22,215 bases of DNA from an uncultured bacterium (GTDB lineage Bacteria > Bacteroidota > Bacteroidia > Bacteroidales > Marinifilaceae): positions 1 through 22,215 of the forward strand of contig CAJMSX010000054.1 in assembly GCA_905216195.1 (NCBI GenBank), in the 5' to 3' direction. Made by a program: the position numbers and the translations under genes. Positions within the stretch are counted from its first letter, which is position 1; each line of letters opens with the position of its first letter. The notes under the pieces were generated by a model that was given only the letters and a program-made list of their open reading frames with translations, made no database searches and had not been told where the DNA came from. Below, one piece after another: positions 15,546-22,215 of this stretch.

Positions 15546-18500
15546 TTAAAATCCTACTGTCAGTTTAAGGTTGAATTCCCGGGAAGCGGGATAAGTAAAG
15601 GCTCCCTCGGAACCTACATCCAATCCCCTGTACCGGGTAAAAGTCACCAGATTACGCGCATTGAACCCCAGCAACAGGTTTTTTAATTTCAGGGCTTTCA
15701 GCGACTCGGCCGGGAAACGGTAGCTGATGGAAAGATTGGTCATACGCAGGTAGTCCCCTTTCGAATATTTGTCGGAAGTGACTAAAGCGGCCCAATAGTC
15801 GGAGTCCGGCGATACAAAACGGGGCACATCGGTGATATCGCCTTCTCCCTTCCAGTAATAAAGATAACGTCTTTCGCGGTTGGTGGAGGAGGCGCGCAGA
15901 TCGCTGCCCCGGTTGGGCGCATTCTGATAGTCGTTGAAATCCGGGATCAGGTGTCCGGTTTTAAAGGTCCAGTCGGTGGTGAATTCCAGCCCTTTGTATT
16001 TGAAATAGGTACTGAATCCTCCGACATATTTGGGATTGGTACGGCCCAGGTATTGCATGGAAGGCATCATACAGCCCGGTTGTATCCACTGGTCTCTGAA
16101 AAAATCAGCGACGCCGGGAATGGCATCGAAAGAGGTAATCATGACCTGATACCGTTCCCTTTCTTCCGGGGATAAGTTGTTCCAATTGGCCAGCATTTCT
16201 CCGAATTTCGCTTTCCCGGCGGGGGTAAGGGCGTAGCGGGGGTTGCCGCTCACCGGATTGACACCGGCGAATTGCCAGCCGAATATGCTGCCGGTTTCTT
16301 TTCCGATGATATTGAGTACTCCCCCTCTGACCCGTTCCGAACGGATCACTTCCTGATAGGAAGAATAGCTGTAGCGGGATTTTTTGATTACGTTTTTATT
16401 GCGGGCTATATTGGCAGAGGTGCTGAAGATGAGATCGGGAGTATTGATCCATCTGATATTCAGATAGAGTTCCAGTCCCGTATTTTCGACAATCCCGCCG
16501 TTGGCTCTGACGATCGTCCGGCCGGTGGAAGCCGGTACTTCCAGATCTTCGAGCACATCGGTCGTCCGGTTGAAATAATAGTCGGCCGTAAAATTGATGC
16601 GGTTATCGAACAGGGAAAGGTCGATACCCAGGTTCCGGTCTTCCTTTTTTTCCCACCGGATATCGGGATTGGGGAAGGTGAGCGTCTGGACATAACGGTC
16701 GCCCATATACAGATTACTGCCCAGCCCCATCATCGAAAAAGGGTAAGCAGACCGGTCGATGTTTCCGGTATAACCGAATGAAGCCCGAAGGGCCAGCTCG
16801 TTGACGATGGGGTTGCGGAAGAATTTTTCTTTGTGCAGGTTGTAGCGCATTCCGACCGACCACAACGGAGCGAAACGCTGGGCGTCCCCGATCATGTCGG
16901 CCCCGTCTGCCCGCCAACTGAAGCTGGCTACATACCGGTCTTTATAGCTGTAACGCAGTGTACCCAAAAAGGAGACACTGCGGTCCTGTCCGTCTGTAGT
17001 GTGGAAGAGGTTTCCCAGACTGTTCCGGAGGGCTTCGTAATCCACCGGGAAATCGAAAGAAGGCAAGCCCGTAATGCGGTAATCGGCATAATAGATGGGG
17101 GAGGTGTAACCGAAATTATTGAATTTCTTGGACATCACTTCGTTGGCCAGCAGTATGCTGAGCAGGTGATCTTCGTGGAAGGTTACCGAATAGTCGATCT
17201 GATTGCGGAGCGACCAGTTGTGATTTCGTCCGGTATTCTCGCTCAATTCCCCGTTGTCGTACTGATCGGGAAGAGGACCTTCCCTGAAAATATCGCGGGC
17301 CAGTTTTTCATTCGCCCAGGAGGTGTAGGTGCCGGCATTGACCGCTTTCATTTCGGTATTATAACTTACCCCTTTGCGAATAATAGACTGGAGGTTCAAT
17401 CCCGGAATTACTTCATAGCGCATATTGAAGGTGAGTTCGGCATCCAGTCCGGTTTGAGTCGTCCGGGTTTCGGCCAGTTCCCGGAGTATATTGAACCGGT
17501 CGTATAGGTAACCGGAGGCCGTTTCGGTGGTGTAGTTGTCGGGCAGATAACTCAGGTCGGCGGCATAGCTGCCGTCTTCGTTGTACGGTTTCTCGTAAGG
17601 ATTGGCAAATACGGCATAGGTAAAAGGATTGACGGCCGAAGCATGGTCTTCGTTTTTCCGGGTATTGGCCGAGAGGTTGAGAGCGAAAATCAATTTTTCC
17701 ATCGGACGGTATTCGAGTTTTACCAATACTCCGGCATTCTGGTACTGATTGGAGCGCAGAATGCCGTTTTGTTGCTGAAAATTCACAGAAGTATAGTAGG
17801 TCAGTTCTTCGCTGCCTCCCCTGAGGCTGAGGTTGTGGGATTGCGAATGTGCCGTGCGGAACAGTACGTCGAACCAGTCGGTGTTCGTCCGGCTGAGCTG
17901 CTGCAGTTGCTTGTCGTATTCGGCTGAAGAGAGGTATCCCTGGGCATTTCTTTTGAAGAGATAGCCGCCCCGGCCGGCAAAATCGGCTCTGCCGAGTCCG
18001 AAATTGTCGATGATGGAGTGTTCGTACCACAATTTTTCCCGGCTGTTCATAAAATCCAGCCGGTTGCGGGGAGCGATACTTACGTTGTAAGTTCCGCTGT
18101 AACTGATGAGGGTTTTGGAACGGAACCCTTTTTTGGTGGTGATAACGATCACGCCGTTGGCGGCCCGGGCGCCGTAAATAGCTGCGGCGGAAGCGTCTTT
18201 GAGGATGCTGATGGATTCGATATCTTCAGGCATGATGTTACCGACGCCGTCCTGCATGATGGTGTTGGCGTAATTCCCGGTATTGTCTTTGGGAACCCCG
18301 CTTATTAAGGGTAGTCCGTCGACTATCCACAAAGGTTCGGTGTTGCCGCTCAGGTTATTTTCTCCCCGGATGGTAATTTTAGCCCGTCTCCCCGGCGCTC
18401 CGGAAAGGGTGGTACTGTTCAGTCCCGATACTCTTCCTTCCAATATCCGGTCGAGGGAAGTCACTCCCTGCATTTGCAGGTCTTTGGCGGTGATGACGGT

Positions 18501-19172
18501 AGCACTTCCGGTCATGCGTTCTTTTTTGACCACTTCCATACCGGTGATAACCACTTCTTCCAGGGCTTCTAAATTTTCTTCCATCACGATCCGGATTTCC
18601 TGGTCATCCACGACTTTGTAACTGGTCGGTTGCATGCCGATAAAAGAGAAAAGAAGTTCCGGGGTTTCTTTGGTGTGCGGGATGGTCAGCAAAAATCTAC
18701 CTTCGGTGTCGGTAGAAGTGCCCAGTATGGTTCCTTTTACCCGGACCGTCACCCCGGGTAAGGGAAGGCGGGATTTGTCGGTAACCATGCCTTTGAGCGT
18801 ACGGGTTTGCTGCCCGGCAGGGGCAGGCCGTTTTTGAAGTACGATGATTTTGTCCTGTATAAAATAATCGATTCCCAGCGGTTTGAGACAGGTTTCCAAA
18901 GTGGTCTCCAGGTCCGCATTTTGAAGAAGCAGAGAAGATATCCGGGGCTTATCGTCTATCTCCTGGGCATTGTAGACAAAATCAAATTGGGTTTGAGCTT
19001 TGATCTCTTTGAGAATGGTTTTGAGGTCTGTATTTTTCAGGGAAAGATTGATCCTGACATTCGATTGTGCCGAAGCCGTCTCCTGGATTCCGGTCAACAC
19101 CAGAAAAATCAGGCCTACCATAACGGAAAACCGCCCTTTCCGGAAAATATAGCTTGATAAGGTGATATTCAT
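15546..19172 (-). CDS. SusC/RagA-family TonB-linked transporter with STN signalling domain
   Basis: The protein is a predicted outer-membrane transporter that also signals ligand occupancy across the envelope. From ATG 19172 it has 1208 residues: a signal peptide (about 1-36, ending ASAQ), an STN domain (about 38-114), a carboxypeptidase-regulatory-like domain (about 124-200, LKGMVTDKSRLPLPGVTVRV), a TonB box region LEEVVITG (204-211), a plug with the signature IYGARAANGVIVITTK, and the long barrel. In this family the STN domain contacts a FecR-type anti-sigma factor, and a FecR gene heads this operon. The frame continues to a TTG at 19205, but ATG 19172 gives a normal signal peptide. An 11-bp inverted repeat lies just upstream of the start. 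Confidence 0.95.
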   Translation of the reverse strand: MNITLSSYIFRKGRFSVMVGLIFLVLTGIQETASAQSNVRINLSLKNTDLKTILKEIKAQTQFDFVYNAQEIDDKPRISSLLLQNADLETTLETCLKPLGIDYFIQDKIIVLQKRPAPAGQQTRTLKGMVTDKSRLPLPGVTVRVKGTILGTSTDTEGRFLLTIPHTKETPELLFSFIGMQPTSYKVVDDQEIRIVMEENLEALEEVVITGMEVVKKERMTGSATVITAKDLQMQGVTSLDRILEGRVSGLNSTTLSGAPGRRAKITIRGENNLSGNTEPLWIVDGLPLISGVPKDNTGNYANTIMQDGVGNIMPEDIESISILKDASAAAIYGARAANGVIVITTKKGFRSKTLISYSGTYNVSIAPRNRLDFMNSREKLWYEHSIIDNFGLGRADFAGRGGYLFKRNAQGYLSSAEYDKQLQQLSRTNTDWFDVLFRTAHSQSHNLSLRGGSEELTYYTSVNFQQQNGILRSNQYQNAGVLVKLEYRPMEKLIFALNLSANTRKNEDHASAVNPFTYAVFANPYEKPYNEDGSYAADLSYLPDNYTTETASGYLYDRFNILRELAETRTTQTGLDAELTFNMRYEVIPGLNLQSIIRKGVSYNTEMKAVNAGTYTSWANEKLARDIFREGPLPDQYDNGELSENTGRNHNWSLRNQIDYSVTFHEDHLLSILLANEVMSKKFNNFGYTSPIYYADYRITGLPSFDFPVDYEALRNSLGNLFHTTDGQDRSVSFLGTLRYSYKDRYVASFSWRADGADMIGDAQRFAPLWSVGMRYNLHKEKFFRNPIVNELALRASFGYTGNIDRSAYPFSMMGLGSNLYMGDRYVQTLTFPNPDIRWEKKEDRNLGIDLSLFDNRINFTADYYFNRTTDVLEDLEVPASTGRTIVRANGGIVENTGLELYLNIRWINTPDLIFSTSANIARNKNVIKKSRYSYSSYQEVIRSERVRGGVLNIIGKETGSIFGWQFAGVNPVSGNPRYALTPAGKAKFGEMLANWNNLSPEERERYQVMITSFDAIPGVADFFRDQWIQPGCMMPSMQYLGRTNPKYVGGFSTYFKYKGLEFTTDWTFKTGHLIPDFNDYQNAPNRGSDLRASSTNRERRYLYYWKGEGDITDVPRFVSPDSDYWAALVTSDKYSKGDYLRMTNLSISYRFPAESLKALKLKNLLLGFNARNLVTFTRYRGLDVGSEGAFTYPASREFNLKLTVGF

Positions 19173-19188
19173 GTTTAAGGGGTATTGG

Positions 19189-19267
19189 GAGGGTGTGTTT
19201 TTCAAGTGAACCCTAAAGATTTTTGTCTAACTTTTTTGGACCAGTGCACAGGAAGGAACACACCCTC
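19189..19267 (-). promoter_or_regulatory. Inverted repeat directly upstream of the SusC start (possible RNA switch or IS-end scar)
   Basis: GAGGGTGTGTT (19189-19199) and AACACACCCTC (19257-19267) are perfect complements flanking 57 bases. In the mRNA the 3' arm ends 16 nt before the SusC ATG, so pairing could influence translation start or protect the SusC portion of the message. The loop contains the strings AGTGAACCCTAAAG and CTAACTTTTTTGGACCAG, which look like the two ends of an IS3-type element brought together, suggesting a scar. That second reading is tentative. Confidence 0.45.
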
Positions 19268-19282
19268 GTTTCAGGTTTTCGG

Positions 19283-20563
19283 TTATCGGATCGGCGGATT
19301 TACGGCATTTGTCGGGTATTTGATATCTAAGACTAAAGTAGGATTTACCGGAGTAGTAAGATAAATTACGCCCGAAGGATCGAAAGGCATGGAAATTTCG
19401 CCCATCGGAAGAAAACGTTTGATGCGGATTACGCCCTGTATGCCGTTTCCGGTTTCAAAGAATACGTATCCCGGTGAGAACGTAGCTTCCGTACCGCCGA
19501 CGACCACTTTTTCATCCTTGCTCTCAAAGGAAAATCCGGTCTCTTCCAGCTTGGCGAAGTCTTCGTCCGTAAAAGTGGCGGGAGCTTTGGTGTAAGTCGT
19601 ATGGCAGGGATAAGTAAGTGTAATGTTGTACCACAGGTAACTGCTCATTTTTATCGGGGATTCGAAGACAAAGGATTCTTCGTTTTTATTCCACACCAGA
19701 CCGATGTCGATTTTCTTTCTCAGTTCTTCGGCCATATTGGCAATATAGCTTTCATTGGTGATGGTCGAATAAAATGCCTTTCCGTTTTCGGTGTCTGCCA
19801 TCGTTACCTTTTGCATGACCATGCCCCCGAGTTCCGGAGCGTGACTTAAGGTTATGGTTACGCTATCCAGCAAACCGCCCACGGTAACATCTTCGTATGT
19901 TGCATACGGGGCTTGTTCGGCTTTGGTGGATTGCAGGGCCCCTTCGTACTCGCCTGTCAATTTACTTCCGTTGGCCAACGTACAGTCGAATTTGATGTAC
20001 CAAGTGTCGGTTTTTTGTTCGATAAACAGGTCTCCCGCTGTAATTTCCAAGGGAGTATTGCTGCCGGCCCCCGGCTTGTACGACATGCTGGTCCAGGCCA
20101 TAAAGGTGTTGGCTAACTTTTCTTTTCCGAAAGTATATTTCCCCGCTACCATTTGTTCGATGTCGGAAGTGCTTAAATGGAAACTGATGCAGGCGCCTTG
20201 GCCCGTAACGGTTTTCGTACTGTTGTCGAAGGTCAGTCCCTTCCCGTAAAGCGAAAGCATAAAATTCCCTGTTACCGTCACATCGCTCCCGGCTTTAAAA
20301 CCTTCGACGGTATTCGTGGCTTCTTCACCTCCTTGTCCGGTTTCCGGGTCTACTTCAGTAATGTACTTGTACTCGTAGGTGTAGGGAACGGTGGAAATGA
20401 GCACATTGCGGTTGCTTTTCCAGATTACTCCCGAAGTCAGATCGTACTCTTGTCCCAGAAACTGGAACCGGGAGGGTGCAGGACCGTTTTCTTTGTCCGA
20501 ACAGGCGCTGAAGCAGAGCCCCAGTCCCAGGACTACTGTCATAAAATAGTTGTTTTTTTTCAT
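19283..20563 (-). CDS. Uncharacterised lipoprotein encoded between FecR and SusC
   Basis: The 426-residue product has a lipoprotein signal with lipobox FSAC (Cys21) and is probably surface- or periplasm-facing. I do not recognise the family. The rest looks beta-rich, with many Gly, Thr, Ser and aromatic residues and no obvious catalytic motif; segments such as GDLFIEQKTDTWYIKFDCTL followed by LTGEYEGALQ suggest a beta-sandwich or barrel-like fold. Each half has a similar-looking start (GVIWKSN and GLVWNKNEE), possibly a two-domain duplication. It begins 26 nt after the FecR stop and sits where SusC normally follows FecR directly, so it may help the ligand capture or signalling of that system. 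Confidence 0.85.
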   Translation of the reverse strand: MKKNNYFMTVVLGLGLCFSACSDKENGPAPSRFQFLGQEYDLTSGVIWKSNRNVLISTVPYTYEYKYITEVDPETGQGGEEATNTVEGFKAGSDVTVTGNFMLSLYGKGLTFDNSTKTVTGQGACISFHLSTSDIEQMVAGKYTFGKEKLANTFMAWTSMSYKPGAGSNTPLEITAGDLFIEQKTDTWYIKFDCTLANGSKLTGEYEGALQSTKAEQAPYATYEDVTVGGLLDSVTITLSHAPELGGMVMQKVTMADTENGKAFYSTITNESYIANMAEELRKKIDIGLVWNKNEESFVFESPIKMSSYLWYNITLTYPCHTTYTKAPATFTDEDFAKLEETGFSFESKDEKVVVGGTEATFSPGYVFFETGNGIQGVIRIKRFLPMGEISMPFDPSGVIYLTTPVNPTLVLDIKYPTNAVNPPIR

Positions 20564-20589
20564 GGATTTAAAGGTTTAGTTGGTTATGT

Positions 20590-21768
20590 TTAATTGGGTT
20601 GACTACTTACGATAATGGTATCTCTTTGTATCTGAAACCGTATTCCTCCGGTCATTTCGATGGCCCTCAGGAATTGGTCTATGGTTTCGTATTTCCGGAT
20701 ACTTCCGGAAAAGATCATGTTGCGGGCTTTTTGATCGGCAAAGAATACCTGTATGTCATACCAGCGGGACAACTTGTTCAGTATGTTTTCGATCGTTTCT
20801 TCTTCGAATACATAGTGTCCTTTGTACCAGGCGGTATAGAGTTCGGTGTTTACTTCCTGCGTACTGAATTCACCGTTGTTTTTATCGAATATTCCTTTAG
20901 TTCCGGGAACTAAGGTGACACTGTTGTTGTGTTGGCACATTTTTACCGAACCTTGTTCGAGTACGGTTTCTATCCGGGTTTCATCGGGATAAGCCCGTAC
21001 GTTGAAGGCCGTTCCCAGTACCTGGACCTGCACTTTCGGGCATGTCTTGACGATAAACGGACATTCCTTATCGGGAGCCACCTCGAAATAAGCTTCTCCT
21101 TCCAGGTAAACCAGCCGTTTTTCACCTGTGAATTTCACCGGATAACGCAACATGCTTTGAGAGTTTAACCATACCCGGGTTCCGTCGGACAGGACCAGTT
21201 TGTATTCTCCGCCTGTCGGGGTTTTCAATATGTTGTCTTCCCGGGAAAAGGAGGAGGCTGCCAGGCTGTCTTCCGGCGTAGAAGTATAGCGGATTTCGTC
21301 TCCGGAGTTTCGCAGGGTTACTCCCGCCAATTCGATGACTTCGGTTTCCTTTGTCTCTTCCAGTTCTTTGACCTGGCCGTCAGCCATAATTAATACCGCT
21401 TTGAAAGTTCCCGGCTGTATAGGGGCGACTGCCGGACGTTCCGGCTGAACCCGAAGGAGCAAGTGGATGCCCGCGCCCAGAAGCAATAAGGCGATGGCGG
21501 CGGCAGAAAACCACCGGAAGGGCCGGCGTACCGAAGGCTGCCGGTAGCGTTTGCGGTATTTTTGAAGTCCTTGTGTCGTATGAATGTGCTGATAAGTGCG
21601 GAAAGCCGGAATCGGATTCTGATTTTTCAGTTTTTCATACAAGCTCCGGTGAGCCGGATCTTCCGCTAACCATTGCTTTAACTCTTCTGTTTCAGCCTGA
21701 TTCAGGGAATGTAAACGTTCTTTGGCAATCAGAAAAGCGATGTGTTGGTATGTATGTATCGGATTCAT
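20590..21768 (-). CDS. FecR-family anti-sigma factor
   Basis: This is an inner-membrane regulator that holds an ECF sigma factor and releases it when the STN domain of the SusC receptor reports ligand. The 392-residue product has a cytoplasmic N-terminal helical region (about 1-80, with ETEELKQWLAEDPAHRSLYE), one transmembrane helix (about 87-106), a periplasmic FecR domain (about 182-278, with LKTPTGGEYKLVLSDGTRVW, the segment YLEGEAYFEVA and VLGTAFNVRAY), and a C-terminal DUF4974-like domain (about 318-387). It heads the operon. Unusually, no sigma gene lies upstream on the same strand: the 447 bases to the window edge hold none. The sigma gene at 9183 is the nearest candidate partner. Confidence 0.95.
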   Translation of the reverse strand: MNPIHTYQHIAFLIAKERLHSLNQAETEELKQWLAEDPAHRSLYEKLKNQNPIPAFRTYQHIHTTQGLQKYRKRYRQPSVRRPFRWFSAAAIALLLLGAGIHLLLRVQPERPAVAPIQPGTFKAVLIMADGQVKELEETKETEVIELAGVTLRNSGDEIRYTSTPEDSLAASSFSREDNILKTPTGGEYKLVLSDGTRVWLNSQSMLRYPVKFTGEKRLVYLEGEAYFEVAPDKECPFIVKTCPKVQVQVLGTAFNVRAYPDETRIETVLEQGSVKMCQHNNSVTLVPGTKGIFDKNNGEFSTQEVNTELYTAWYKGHYVFEEETIENILNKLSRWYDIQVFFADQKARNMIFSGSIRKYETIDQFLRAIEMTGGIRFQIQRDTIIVSSQPN

Positions 21769-21930
21769 AAACGATGTTATTATATAGTATAAACCCTTAA
21801 TTTTTTAAAAAGACGACAGTATTTTTAATTTTTATTCAAAAAATATTAAATTTAATCAAAAGAGTGGAATGAAATTGCCTTTTCTCTAGTGCAATCGGAA
21901 AGATTTCATCCGGCATAAAGGGCGGAAATT

Positions 21931-21973
21931 GGAATTCCGGGAAGACGAAACCGGAATTTCCAGTGTCTTTTTT
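21931..21973 (+). terminator. Intrinsic terminator without an evident plus-strand gene (1)
   Basis: GGAATTCCGG (21931-21940) pairs with CCGGAATTTCC (21951-21961) with a one-base bulge and a 10-base loop. A run of six T follows after six bases (21968-21973). The polarity fits plus-strand transcription, yet no plus-strand protein gene precedes it. Confidence 0.5.
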
Positions 21974-22069
21974 AGGGGTATTTACTCACGGGTGGGGATG
22001 GTGGTTTTTTCAGGGAAACGGGTTGTGGGGCTTCCGAGGCGGATTTTATGAAATCAGTGATTTTAAGAT

Positions 22070-22117
22070 ACGGTTTACCAGGTGTTTGTAAAAATTTTCG
22101 GTAGACCGTCTTTTTTT
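22070..22117 (+). terminator. Intrinsic terminator without an evident plus-strand gene (2)
   Basis: ACGGTTTACC (22070-22079) pairs with GGTAGACCGT (22100-22109) in 9 of 10 positions, with a 20-base loop, followed by C and seven T (22111-22117). This is a strong intrinsic terminator on the plus strand. On the minus strand no T-run follows. Confidence 0.65.
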
Positions 22118-22152
22118 AAGGAAAGAAATTAAGATTTTTATAAATTTATTTT

Positions 22153-22160
22153 TATCTTGG
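22153..22160 (+). promoter_or_regulatory. Possible promoter for a gene beyond the right edge
   Basis: TATCTTGG differs by one base from TAnnTTTG and is preceded by TTTATAAATTTATTTT, resembling the promoter cassettes at 2841 and 8682. No -33 TTTG is seen. AT-richness alone could explain the likeness. Confidence 0.3.
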
Positions 22161-22171
22161 AAAACGTTTAC

Positions 22172-22215
22172 ATGTCAAAAGTGCGTCATGGAGCTGAAGT
22201 AAAATCTATTTTAGG
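22172..22215 (+). CDS. Possible start of a protein gene running off the window
   Basis: ATG 22172 opens a frame that is still open at the window end and reads MSKVRHGAEVKSIL. It is only 14 codons, far too short to identify. The promoter-like box 12 bases upstream and the preceding terminator are the only support. Another ATG at 22189 leads quickly to a stop. Confidence 0.2.
   Translation, partial: MSKVRHGAEVKSIL

Larger units (their letters stand above)
21769..22215. other. Right-edge intergenic region with RNA-like structure
   Basis: No supported complete protein gene. Besides the two terminators listed separately, there are nested dyads at 21869-21909 (ATGAAAT/ATTTCAT enclosing ATTGC/GCAAT) and a short dyad AAATCA-G-TGATTT at about 22051-22063. 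An exact minus-strand TAnnTTTG box for the FecR operon was not found; TATTTTTTG near 21838-21846 has one extra spacer base. Confidence 0.5.

Noticed and set aside
16833..17507. Long plus-strand frame (224 codons) opposite the second SusC gene
   Set aside because: Antisense shadow of the barrel-coding region; no start signals and no family resemblance.

Overview
The window looks like chromosomal DNA of a gut-type Bacteroidota, probably order Bacteroidales; the gene set resembles Odoribacter/Butyricimonas-like genomes, but the genus is a guess. The evidence is three SusC/TonB-type outer-membrane receptors, two SusD-type lipoproteins, a FecR anti-sigma factor, an ECF sigma factor, and promoters of the Bacteroidetes TTTG / TAnnTTTG type. 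It is an accessory nutrient-acquisition region with almost everything on the minus strand. No rRNA, tRNA, CRISPR array or intact insertion sequence was seen.

Layout. (1) 1-321: no convincing gene; an 11-bp phased repeat sits at the left edge. (2) 322-2676, minus: a TonB-dependent receptor with a carboxypeptidase-like N-terminal domain. (3) 2677-3380: a promoter cassette, then a 105-bp inverted-repeat element that should act as terminator for the genes to its right. (4) 3381-8364, minus: a SusD/SusC pair without an STN signalling domain, with a ~310-nt leader and an upstream cassette that is a second copy of the one at 2841. (5) 9183-9743, plus: an ECF sigma factor with a textbook promoter, the only confident plus-strand gene. 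(6) 9911-21768, minus: a seven-gene operon reading FecR anti-sigma, unknown lipoprotein, STN-containing SusC, SusD, degenerate metalloprotease-like lipoprotein, two-lobed DTG aspartic protease with a PDZ-like tail, and periplasmic thioredoxin-like protein. (7) 21769-22215: no protein gene, but two plus-strand intrinsic terminators and further dyads that suggest a small RNA.

How it may work (inference). The long operon looks like a trans-envelope regulated uptake system aimed at peptides or proteins rather than glycans, since it has no glycoside hydrolase. The surface SusC/SusD pair would capture ligand with the two extra lipoproteins; the STN domain would signal to FecR, and FecR to a sigma factor. 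The aspartic protease and the thioredoxin-like protein could process and reduce imported material. The metalloprotease-like lipoprotein has lost all three zinc-binding histidines, so it is more likely a binding protein than an enzyme. FecR has no sigma gene next to it; the nearest is the convergent gene at 9183. The second SusC/SusD locus and the lone receptor appear co-regulated through the shared promoter cassette.
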